This document shows, piece by piece, positions 8,730-16,715 of a DNA stretch of 64,000 bases (its first letter is position 1; every line of letters starts with the position of its first letter). The translations under genes were made by a program, and so were the position numbers. Origin of the DNA: Candidatus Lariskella endosymbiont of Epinotia ramella. Lineage in GTDB: Bacteria > Pseudomonadota > Alphaproteobacteria > Rickettsiales > Midichloriaceae. Under the pieces are notes generated by a model. That model was not told the DNA's origin, did no database searches, and saw nothing but the letters and a program-made list of their open reading frames with translations. The stretch lies in NCBI RefSeq assembly GCF_964019805.1, contig NZ_OZ026472.1:496001-560000 (forward strand), in the 5' to 3' direction.

Positions 8730-9653
8730 TCAAAAGATAATATCTCTGTATGCCAAGGGGATGAGTTTGTCTGATATCAAGATCCAATTACAAGAATTAT
8801 ATGGAGCAGAAGTTAGTGAGAGTTTAATTAGTAGGGTTACAGATGATGTAATTGATGAGGTTAGAATTTGGCAGAGTAGACCTCTTGAACCATTATATCC
8901 TATAGTATATTTTGATTGTTTAATAGTTAAGGTAAGGCAAGATAAACAGATAATTAATAAATCAGTATATGTTGCGCTGGGTATAGATTTACAGGGCCGG
9001 AAAGATATTTTAGGATTATGGATAAGTGAGAATGAAGGATCTAAATTCTGGCTTAGTAATTTTACTGAATTGAAGAATCGAGGATTAAAAGATATATTAA
9101 TTGCCTGTAGTGATAACCTGACTGGTATGTCTGAAGCTATATGCGCAAGTTATCCCAAAACTGAGCATCAGCTTTGTATAGTACATCAAATTAGAAATAG
9201 CCTGAAGTATGTATCATATAAAGACAGAAAATTATTGGCATCAGATTTAAAGCTTATTTATAGCTCTGCTACTGAAGATGAAGCGCATCTTGCCCTAGAA
9301 TCTTTTGATAAGAAATGGAGTAAACGATATCCACATATAGCAAAATCCTGGTATAATAATTGGGAGAATCTTGTAATATTTCTGCAATATCCAGAGAGTA
9401 TCCGTAAGATAATTTACACTACAAATGCTATAGAATCGCTGAATAGTCAGTTGAGAAAAGTTACAAGAAATAAGCGTGTTTTCCCAAATGATGATTCGGT
9501 ATTCAAGGTTTTATACCTAACGATTGATTATATTACCAAAAAATGGACCATGCCTATCTCTAACTGGAATGAAGCTATGGCTCATTTTATAATCAAATTT
9601 GATGGGAGATTTTAATGGCTCTAAAAAATTTACACAATCAATGAGAAAGACCC
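8730..9653 (+). repeat. second unit of the 924-bp IS256 tandem duplication
   Basis: Exact-looking copy of 7806-8729 placed immediately downstream. The junction is AAAGACCC followed directly by TCAAAAGATAATATC, so the right terminus of one unit abuts an internal position of the next. Such a join may arise by one-ended transposition, by insertion of a second copy beside its own end followed by deletion, or by replication slippage. Confidence 0.85.
8761..9615 (+). pseudogene. 5-prime-truncated IS256 transposase copy
   Basis: A 284-codon frame identical to the C-terminal part of the adjacent transposase, beginning at MSLSDIKIQLQ. It retains all three catalytic acidic residues (YFDCLIV, ACSDNL, NAIESLN) but lacks the N-terminal DNA-binding portion of about 120 residues. 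If translated from the internal ATG it could produce an inhibitor-like fragment, but a simple duplication remnant is the safer reading. Confidence 0.75.
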
Positions 9654-9982
9654 GGCTTTTGACTGAACTATCAAGTAGAGAGAATTTAATAGTTTATGTG
9701 GATAATAACTTACAAGCTAATGCGAATAAGACTAATAATTTAGATAATTTAATATCTGTAGGAGTGAATACAGATAATAGAACTGTTCAAGAATTACTTG
9801 TCTCTCACCAGCAAAACTATGAGATTGTTACTGAATCGCAGCTTGCTTTAGTAGTGTTTAAAGATACTGAATCAGAAGATAAGTGTAAGAAACCTGATGT
9901 TCTGCTGGAAGATGTTCTGCCAGAAGATGTTTTTGAAACAAGTGCTGCAGTGAAGTTTAAAAATGATGAATCAGAAGATAAG
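9654..9982 (+). pseudogene. upstream fragment of a repeat-containing protein gene, split by a Tn552-like transposon
   Basis: An open frame emerges from the right end of the IS256 duplication and continues to the transposon end at 9983. It is acidic and polar, and includes a unit FKDTESEDKCKKPDVL repeated as FKNDESEDKC. The same motif (KDDESEDKCKKPDVLSED) resumes right after the transposon at 14873, so both sides belong to one gene. The 5-prime end is lost to the IS256 element. The product is unknown; acidic repeats of this kind occur in secreted proteins of intracellular bacteria. Confidence 0.55.
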
Positions 9983-10032
9983 TGTAACGTGCAACAATAA
10001 ATGGCACTAATTGTGCATAATTATTTGGCACT
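9983..10032 (+). repeat. left terminal inverted repeat of the Tn552-like transposon
   Basis: Fifty bases starting TGTAACGTGCAACAATAAAT. Compared with the reverse complement of 14823-14872 there are 48 identities (differences at positions 12 and 28). Inside it, TGGCACT occurs twice about 24 bases apart, as expected of repeated transposase-binding sites. Confidence 0.9.
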
Positions 10033-10035
10033 CTA

Positions 10036-10872
10036 TTAACTATTTCCAATTACTAAACATTCTCTAGCTGAATTAATTACTTCTTTTGATATAAAAGAAA
10101 GTTGATTTACTTCAATAATCCTAATTGCTTGTTTTAAAAGGCGATTAATAAGTCTGAAATTTCCATTAGTTATGCGGGCAACAGCAGCTGTTGCTTCATG
10201 ATCCATAAAATTATTTTCTTTAAACGCTATACCTAATGTCTTCAGATGCTGCTCAATTATAAAAGATATTTCTTCAGATGAAAGTGGGTTAAAAGTATGA
10301 GTGAAACCAATTCTTGAATATAATTGTGGGAAACGAATCAACCGTTTTTCAATGCCTGGCATACCTATAAAGATAACTGCTATTTGATTTAAACCATCAT
10401 ATTCATAATTTTGACGATCATAAATATCTCTGATTTGCTCTAAACTTTTTGATTGCAAACGTTCTGCTTCATCAATAATAAGCAATTCAACATACTTTTT
10501 AAGTCTTACTTCTCTTTCGGGTGGAATAAATTCACCATAAATACTACGCTCTTTTAAACGACTAAAATGATGTATCAACTGTTTAATATCATTAACTATG
10601 AGCTTTGCTGAATTGATGACTTCAGGAGTGTAGATTATTGTGTTATATGGCTTCATATCTATAATTGGATTATAACGATGAAATCCTTGATCATATGCTG
10701 ATGCAGCGATAAGCTGTGCTTCTACCTTGTGCCAATTTGCATAATAAACAGCAGACATACTCTTGCCTACTCCTGCATGCCCGTGACAAAGTCCAATATA
10801 TTTTTCTTTTTTGCAAGTATTACAAAACTCAACAAAGCGTTTATATTCTTTTGTTAGTATAAAATCATTCAT
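10036..10872 (-). CDS. tniB: TniB/TnsC-like AAA ATPase of the Tn552-like transposon
   Basis: Transposition regulator that binds DNA and directs the DDE transposase to target sites. 278 residues from the ATG at 10872. Walker A is GHAGVGKSMSA near residue 33, Walker B is LLIIDEAERLQ near residue 142, and a sensor/arginine region follows (QLYSRIGFTHTF). The start overlaps the transposase stop in ATGAATGA, so the two are translationally coupled. It ends 4 bases inside the left terminal repeat region. The gene appears intact although its partner tniA is interrupted. Confidence 0.85.
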   Translation of the reverse strand: MNDFILTKEYKRFVEFCNTCKKEKYIGLCHGHAGVGKSMSAVYYANWHKVEAQLIAASAYDQGFHRYNPIIDMKPYNTIIYTPEVINSAKLIVNDIKQLIHHFSRLKERSIYGEFIPPEREVRLKKYVELLIIDEAERLQSKSLEQIRDIYDRQNYEYDGLNQIAVIFIGMPGIEKRLIRFPQLYSRIGFTHTFNPLSSEEISFIIEQHLKTLGIAFKENNFMDHEATAAVARITNGNFRLINRLLKQAIRIIEVNQLSFISKEVINSARECLVIGNS

Positions 10873-11575
10873 TATCAACCATATAAAGCTTTAATCCAGG
10901 TTTTTTGTTGATTGTTTTTTTAGGAATTTCTATGAATGACTCTGTTTGTTGTTTAGATGCTAAAATTGCGTCAACTATTGATAAACGTTGTGCTATTTGT
11001 TTTTTTAAATTCCGACGATGCTCATTTCTTGCTACTTGTATTTCTTTTAAGCTTACAGATTCTTGATCTAGTGCTTGGCATACTGGTTGGCAAAGATATT
11101 TATTTTTATGAAATACTCTTATGCTAGTGATATCTGAAGGATTATAGCGAATAACGACCCATTCCCCTACATAACTTGCTAATATAGAATCTAGATAACG
11201 CAATCCCTGAAATCTTATACCATCACGTCGAACATTTCTTTGTTTAACAGACTCCATTAGCAATAGATCTAATTGTTCAAGAGATTCGGGCATTCTAGGT
11301 AGAAATCCATGTTCTTCCCAGCGTACTGCTGGAGTTGTTTGTATTTCTGGATGTGTGCGTTGATTATACATTATTATGAAAGCGCAAATTAATTTATCTA
11401 GCTCAGCTAAATTGAGTTTCGCAACAGGATTCTTACTCATAATATAACCGTCTAATTCAGAAAGTAGCAGTTGATTCAATGTACGAAAAAAACGCTCAAT
11501 CTTTCCTCTTCCTCTCGGCTCTCCGATATTAGAAAATATAAGCTGTATTTTTAAATCAATGCAAACTTGTTCAAT

Positions 11576-12473
11576 AGACCTCTTGCATAACCATATAAAT
11601 TGATTAAAATCCTTGATTTTATCAAGGATAACATGAAGTTTGAAAACATCAAAGATGAATACGCAGAAGAGTTTCGCAGGCTTACTGGCATTAAACGAGG
11701 AACGTTTGAAGTTATACTAAGTATATTAAAAGAAGCTGAAGCTATTTTAAAGTCTCAAGGTGGAAAACCCAATAAATTGGCTTTAGAAGATCGATTACTC
11801 ATGACGCTTGAGTACTTGCGTGAATACAGGACATATTTTCATATTTCCCGCAGTTATGGAATAAGTGAAAGTGCCTGTTATCGTAATATACGTTGGATTG
11901 AAGATACTCTAATTAAAGATAAACGATTTTCACTACCTGGACGTAAAGCATTACTAAAAAGCGATTCTGAATACGAACTTGTGTTAATTGATGCTACTGA
12001 AACACCGATAGAACGACCTAAAAAAAACAGAAGCACTTTTATTCGGGAAAAAAGAGGCGACATACTCTAAAAACTCAGCTTATTGTGGATAAAAGGAAAA
12101 AAGAAATCATTTGCACTAATTTTTCTAATGGCAAGCGTCATGATTTCAGGTTATTTAAAGAATCCGGAGTTCACATCCACCCTGAGATTAAAGTTCTTAC
12201 AGATACTGGTTATCAAGGCATTGATAAGTTGCATTATAATTCAGAGTTACCAAAGAAAAAGACAAAAAAGCGACCACTAAGCAGGAAAGATAAAAAGAAA
12301 AATCGTCAATTGTCTAGTGAACGTGTTTTAAATGAAAACGTCATAGGCATGATCAAACGATTTAAAATTATCGCTGATCGTTATAGGAACAGAAGAAAAC
12401 GATTCGGTTTAAGGTTTAATTTACTTGCTGGTATCTATAACTTTGAGCTTTAAATAGGTTATGCAAGAGGTCT
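11576..12473 (+). mobile_element. IS5-family insertion sequence, copy 2
   Basis: 898 bp, flanked by AAT at 11573-11575 and 12474-12476. It sits inside the transposase gene of the Tn552-like element. The perfect hairpin ATCCTTGAT-TTT-ATCAAGGAT lies at 11609-11629, just before the in-frame ATG at 11633. Sequence matches copy 1 in the opposite orientation. Confidence 0.92.
11600..12453 (+). CDS. IS5-family DDE transposase, frameshifted (copy 2)
   Basis: Upstream frame 11600-12070 and downstream frame 12085-12453, offset by -1, joined at the AAAAAAC heptamer near 12020. Both frames are intact and identical to copy 1. The likely translation start is the ATG at 11633, although a TTG at 11600 is in frame. 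Confidence 0.85.
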
Positions 12474-13264
12474 AATATGATTTGAAGTAAAATCAGAGCC
12501 ATGATCTGTGTATAACACATTTGGAATGCCGCATATAGACCATGATGATTCTTTCTTGCACCAAATACTCTGACGCAAACAAAGTGAAGTTTTAATAGCT
12601 GAAGGTGCAAGAAATGATAATTCATAACCTGCAATAGCGCGACTATAATCATCAATAATTACTGTTAACCAAGGTCTTGCAGATTTTTGTTTATCATCTA
12701 TAACTATAAAAATATCTAATAATACATGGTCAGCTTGCCAAACCTGATTTGCATAATCAGCTTGATGTCTATAAAGTATGTCATATTTTTGCTTGTATGC
12801 TTTATCACCATGATGCGCTAATGTAACCATAGGTGTAGGTAATTTCTTGATTAAATTACATATTGTACGGTAACTAGGACATTTTTGATCTTGCCCAGTG
12901 GCATATTCTTTCACCTTACGATAAATACTGCTGATGCTCAAATGAGCATTTTGTAAATATATTCCTTCTGCGATTTGTTGGATTTCATTTGATATGGAGC
13001 GTCTTTTAGCAATATCATTACGTTTTTGTCTAATGAGGCCTTCTAAACCTTGTTTTTTATAATCAGCTATCCATCTTCTAGCTGTCCTTAGAGCTAATTT
13101 GTGTCTGCTGCAAATAACTGCTAAAGCTTCTTTTTTACACAAGAATGACTCAATCAATTTATATCTTCTTAAAGCTTCATTTCTTTGAGTTTCTGAATAT
13201 TTGCTTAAGTTATTTGTATTTTTGCCAGTATCCATTTGTTTTAATATACTTAAAAACCATACCC

Positions 13265-13849
13265 TTAAGATATATCTTGAGCAGATATAACATGTTTATT
13301 TAAAGCATCATATAAAGTTGAGCGTTTAATAGAAAAAGTCCTGCATATAGATGCCTTACTCGTGCCTGCTTTTAAAGATTCAAGTATAATGTCCATTTTT
13401 TCTTGATCAATTAAGCGTGGCCTGCCACCTTTGCGACCCCTTTTTTTAGCTGCAGCCAGTCCTGCAATAACTCTTTCTTTTATCAAAGCTCTTTCATATT
13501 GTGCAAGTGATGCGAAAATATTAAATAGTAGCTCTCCATTAGCTGTTGTTGTATCTATATGCTCAGTTAAAGATCTAAAAGCGATGCCTTGTTTATTTAA
13601 GTCGTTAACGATACTGAGTAAATGTGATATAGAGCGTCCTAAACGATCTAGTTTCCAGACAATTAGACAATCTCCTGGCTGAAGAAATGCTAGTGCTTTT
13701 TCTAACCCTAGCCTGTTATCCTTAGCTCCACTAGCTCTATCTTCAAAAATATTTCTTGGATCAACACCGATTTGAATTAAAGCATCCTTTTGCAGGTCTG
13801 TTGTTTGGCGTTCACTTTCTGACGATACTCTCATGTACCCCACTTTCAT
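13265..13849 (-). CDS. tniR: serine resolvase of the Tn552-like transposon
   Basis: Small serine recombinase that resolves cointegrates. The start at 13849 is chosen because GAGG lies 8 bases upstream and the protein begins MKVGYMRVSS as in the family; a longer frame extends to 13993. About 194 residues: catalytic Ser in MRVSSESERQ, the WKLDRLGRS block with active-site arginines near residue 65, the long E helix (FASLAQYERALIKERV) and a C-terminal helix-turn-helix (TSKASICRTFSIKRSTLY). Intact. Confidence 0.9.
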   Translation of the reverse strand: MKVGYMRVSSESERQTTDLQKDALIQIGVDPRNIFEDRASGAKDNRLGLEKALAFLQPGDCLIVWKLDRLGRSISHLLSIVNDLNKQGIAFRSLTEHIDTTTANGELLFNIFASLAQYERALIKERVIAGLAAAKKRGRKGGRPRLIDQEKMDIILESLKAGTSKASICRTFSIKRSTLYDALNKHVISAQDIS

Positions 13850-14141
13850 ACGAAAAACCTCATTAGAGTTATTTTCGGACATACAATTATCCCGACAATG
13901 TTTTCCGTATGGTTTTAGCCAGTTTTTGACTTGTTTACAAGATATTTTACTTTCTATTATTTTAGCGTCGTAAAACAAGTGTTTTTCGTGCACCCGAAAT
14001 AATAATTTATTACCGCTTATTGCAGATCTCTCTTATTTTATATCTAATATCGTCTTTATTCTGCTGGCACATTGTTATTTATGAATTATCATGCTATAGT
14101 GTATTATAAAGCAAATATCATTTATATGAGCAAATTATATT
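13850..14141. promoter_or_regulatory. divergent intergenic region of the transposon, probable res site
   Basis: 292 bases between the leftward resolvase and the rightward toxin-antitoxin pair. Resolvase-type elements usually place their res site directly upstream of the resolvase gene. Short partly inverted motifs (for example CGTCGTAAAAC, and the CCGACAATG..CCGTATGG stretch) are present, but the three subsites cannot be assigned by eye. It should also contain promoters for both directions. Confidence 0.35.
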
Positions 14142-14372
14142 ATGTTGCAGTCTACAATGACAAGCAGAGGTCAAATTACTATACCCGCCGAAATAAGAGA
14201 GAAATTGCATCTAAGTACTGGTCATAGGTTAGAATTTCTTTTAGAGGATGGTTGCATACTAATACTGCCAATTAATAAATCTCTCAGAAGCTTAAAAGGC
14301 ATATTAGCAAAACCTAACATCCCTCTTACTTGTCAAGAAATAAATGAAATTATAAAAAATGTAAGCACATAG
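14142..14372 (+). CDS. AbrB/MazE-type antitoxin
   Basis: 76 residues with the N-terminal swapped-hairpin DNA-binding fold: SRGQITIPAEIREKLHLSTG near residues 8-27 followed by RLEFLLEDG. The C-terminal 35 residues should bind the toxin. It precedes a PIN-domain gene by 6 bases, the standard arrangement of a VapB-VapC type II module. It is expected to repress its own promoter. It lies inside the transposon and is its only visible cargo. Confidence 0.85.
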   Translation: MLQSTMTSRGQITIPAEIREKLHLSTGHRLEFLLEDGCILILPINKSLRSLKGILAKPNIPLTCQEINEIIKNVST

Positions 14373-14378
14373 GCGGAT

Positions 14379-14789
14379 ATGATTGGTATAGATACTAATA
14401 TTTTGGTTCGCTATCTTACTCAGGATGATACGGAACAAGCTCAAATTTCTGGACAAATCTTTGATAGTTATGCCGCTTCTCATAATTCACTATTCATTAA
14501 CAACATAGTGATGTGTGAATTAATTTGGGTGCTAGAAAAAGGCTATAAATATAACAAAGAGGAAATTGGTAAGGTCATAAAACAAATATTATCAACGGAA
14601 GAATTCGCTTTCGAGAATCAGAAGTTACTATGGCTTGCTTTAAATCAATACATCCAAAATAGATTAGACTTCTCTGATGCACTAATCGGCGAAATCAATA
14701 AAGAATTTGGTTGTTCAAAAACTTTAACATTTGATCAAACAGCAGTGAAAGATAATAATTTTGTATTGGCCACAGCCATTAATCACTAA
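14379..14789 (+). CDS. vapC: PIN-domain toxin, VapC family
   Basis: 136 residues. Conserved acidic residues of the PIN nuclease are visible: Asp in MIGIDTNILVRYL near residue 5, Glu in VMCELIWVL near 48, Asp in RLDFSDALIGEI near 100 and Asp in TLTFDQTAV near 118. VapC toxins cleave specific RNAs (often initiator tRNA or rRNA) when the antitoxin is lost. AGGCGG precedes the ATG. The gene ends 33 bases before the right terminal repeat, so the pair could stabilise the transposon. Confidence 0.87.
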   Translation: MIGIDTNILVRYLTQDDTEQAQISGQIFDSYAASHNSLFINNIVMCELIWVLEKGYKYNKEEIGKVIKQILSTEEFAFENQKLLWLALNQYIQNRLDFSDALIGEINKEFGCSKTLTFDQTAVKDNNFVLATAINH

Positions 14790-14822
14790 TCTCTTTCAAG
14801 AAACTAACTCATATAACTTTAA

Positions 14823-14872
14823 AGTGCCAAATAATTATGCACAAATAGTGCCATTTATTGCTGCACGTTACA
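14823..14872 (-). repeat. right terminal inverted repeat of the Tn552-like transposon
   Basis: Fifty bases ending GCACGTTACA at 14872. Reads as the near-perfect inverse of 9983-10032, including two copies of the AGTGCCA motif. Confidence 0.9.
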
Positions 14873-15761
14873 TAAAGATGATGAATCAGAAGATAAGTGT
14901 AAGAAACCTGATGTTCTGTCAGAAGATTTATTTGAGGAGCCAGAAGCTGATTATGTAACTAATGAAGAGGAAGGAAATGTGAAGAAGCTTTCGACTAGCT
15001 TCATAACTAGAGCAAGTGGTATAGATAAAACAGAAGATGATATTTTCATAGTTGGGGCGGAAGAAGGCAGTATTAATAGGATTTCGATTAATTCTTTAAC
15101 TGGAGCGAGTCGGAGCGCTAGGGCGGAAGCTGAGAGTTTAGTTGAAGCAGAAAGAAATATTAAAAAGCCTACAAGTTTAGTAAATAAAGCAAGTAAGACT
15201 GATCAAATAAGATCTAATAACTTACAATCTACTCAAAGTGGTACAATTGATTTAAACAATTTTGAAAATACCAAACTTGATGAGAAGCAAAATGATGACT
15301 TGCAACCAGAGCATTATTCGATGAATACTTTACCTCACAAAGGGCAAGAATCTAATTCAGAAACGGATGAGAAGCAAAATGATGACTTGCAACCAGAGCA
15401 TTATTCGATGAATACTTTACATCACAAAGAGCAAGAATCTAATTCAGAAACGGATGAGAAGCAAAATGATGACTTGCAACCAGAGCATTATGCGATGAAT
15501 ACTTTACATCACAAAGAGCAAGAATCTAATTCAGAAACGGATGAGAAGCAAAATGATGACTTGCAACCAGAGCATTATGCGATGAATACTTTACATCACA
15601 AAGAGCAAGAATCTAATTCAGAAACGGATGAGAAGCAAAATGATGACTTGCAAGCAGAGCACTATGTGATGAATACTTTACCTGATTTTACGATTTCTCA
15701 TGAGATAACATTTGAAGCAATAGGTAATAGTCCTTGGTGTTCTAAATGCTGTGACTGCTAG
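14873..15761 (+). pseudogene. downstream fragment of the repeat-containing protein gene
   Basis: The frame continues from the transposon end (KDDESEDKCKKPDVLSED) through 15761. It has polar and acidic composition. From 15279 there are five tandem 87-bp units encoding a 29-residue repeat that begins DEKQNDDLQPEHY and ends ESNSET. The C-terminus is Cys-rich (CSKCCDC). A GTG at 14979 could start a shorter intact protein of 260 residues. No known domain is recognised. Tandem acidic repeats resemble those of effectors or surface proteins of Rickettsiales, but the function is unknown. Confidence 0.5.
15279..15684 (+). repeat. tandem 87-bp coding repeat, about 4.7 units
   Basis: Units start at 15279, 15366, 15453, 15540 and 15627, each GATGAGAAGCAAAATGATGA at the start. 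They are nearly identical, with changes such as TCG/GCG and CCTCAC/CATCAC. Because 87 is divisible by three, copy-number change preserves the frame. Confidence 0.95.
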
Positions 15762-15816
15762 TTTTTAGACTCTAATATGTAATTCAACAAACGCGAGTTT
15801 ATCAATTATTTGATAT

Positions 15817-16715
15817 TAGACCTCTTGCATAACCATATAAATTGATTAAAATCCTTGATTTTATCAAGGATAACATGAAGTTTGAAAACATCAAAGATGA
15901 ATACGCAGAAGAGTTTCGCAGGCTTACTGGCATTAAACGAGGAACGTTTGAAGTTATACTAAGTATATTAAAAGAAGCTGAAGCTATTTTAAAGTCTCAA
16001 GGTGGAAAACCCAATAAATTGGCTTTAGAAGATCGATTACTCATGACGCTTGAGTACTTGCGTGAATACAGGACATATTTTCATATTTCCCGCAGTTATG
16101 GAATAAGTGAAAGTGCCTGTTATCGTAATATACGTTGGATTGAAGATACTCTAATTAAAGATAAACGATTTTCACTACCTGGACGTAAAGCATTACTAAA
16201 AAGCGATTCTGAATACGAACTTGTGTTAATTGATGCTACTGAAACACCGATAGAACGACCTAAAAAAAACAGAAGCACTTTTATTCGGGAAAAAAGAGGC
16301 GACATACTCTAAAAACTCAGCTTATTGTGGATAAAAGGAAAAAAGAAATCATTTGCACTAATTTTTCTAATGGCAAGCGTCATGATTTCAGGTTATTTAA
16401 AGAATCCGGAGTTCACATCCACCCTGAGATTAAAGTTCTTACAGATACTGGTTATCAAGGCATTGATAAGTTGCATTATAATTCAGAGTTACCAAAGAAA
16501 AAGACAAAAAAGCGACCACTAAGCAGGAAAGATAAAAAGAAAAATCGTCAATTGTCTAGTGAACGTGTTTTAAATGAAAACGTCATAGGCATGATCAAAC
16601 GATTTAAAATTATCGCTGATCGTTATAGGAACAGAAGAAAACGATTCGGTTTAAGGTTTAATTTACTTGCTGGTATCTATAACTTTGAGCTTTAAATAGG
16701 TTATGCAAGAGGTCT
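15817..16715 (+). mobile_element. IS5-family insertion sequence, copy 3
   Basis: 899 bp because of one extra A near the left end (ATAAAATTG instead of ATAAATTG); otherwise like the other copies. Flanked by ATT at 15814-15816 and 16716-16718. It lies at the 3-prime end of the ankyrin gene, in the opposite orientation to it. Confidence 0.92.
15842..16695 (+). CDS. IS5-family DDE transposase, frameshifted (copy 3)
   Basis: Frames 15842-16312 and 16327-16695, joined by a -1 shift at the AAAAAAC heptamer. Both are intact and identical in protein sequence to the other copies. Confidence 0.85.

Larger units (their letters stand above)
7402..9653 (+). mobile_element. IS256-family (Mutator-type) element with a partial tandem duplication
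   Basis: The complete element spans 7402-8729: the left end GAGTCTTTATCAAAGATTGT and the inverted right end GGGTCTTTCTCATTGATTGT agree over most of about 37 bases, including GATTGTGTAAATT and AGAGCC. A second unit, 8730-9653, repeats 7806-8729 exactly as far as inspected (924 bp) and lacks the first 404 bases. No 8-9 bp target duplication is visible around the whole block, consistent with rearrangement after insertion. Confidence 0.85.
10865..13235 (-). pseudogene. tniA: TniA-like DDE transposase of the Tn552-like transposon, split by IS5
   Basis: Two fragments, 13235-12474 and 11575-10865, join in frame when IS5 copy 2 and one AAT are removed (SNHIEQVCIDLK across the seam). The N-terminal part has helix-turn-helix-like segments (SRHKLALRTARRWIADY). 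The integrase core shows Asp in VWQADHVLLD, Asp in LYTDHGSDF and Glu in GRGKIERFFR. The last two catalytic residues fall on opposite sides of the IS5, so the transposase is inactive as it stands. Precise excision would restore it. Confidence 0.85.
9983..14872. mobile_element. Tn552-like transposon carrying a toxin-antitoxin pair
   Basis: A 4890-bp element (about 3990 bp without the nested IS5) bounded by 50-bp inverted repeats that differ at two positions, with TGT..ACA ends. Gene content on the minus strand is resolvase, DDE transposase and AAA ATPase; an AbrB-PIN pair runs rightward as cargo. No tniQ is seen, which fits the Tn552 arrangement better than Tn402/Tn5053. The target lies in a repeat of the host gene: ATGATGAATCAGAAGATAAG flanks it at 9963-9982 and at 14878-14897. 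A clean short target duplication is not visible. Confidence 0.85.

Noticed and set aside
12083..12280. 65-codon ORF in the second half of each IS5 copy
   Set aside because: It overlaps the DDE-containing frame in another phase and has no transposase residues.
13850..13993. Longer resolvase start at 13993
   Set aside because: The extra 48 residues do not resemble serine recombinases and cover the expected res region; the start at 13849 has a good ribosome binding site.
15279..15684. Regular 87-bp repeats that could suggest a CRISPR array
   Set aside because: The units are directly adjacent with no unique spacers, and they keep an open coding frame.
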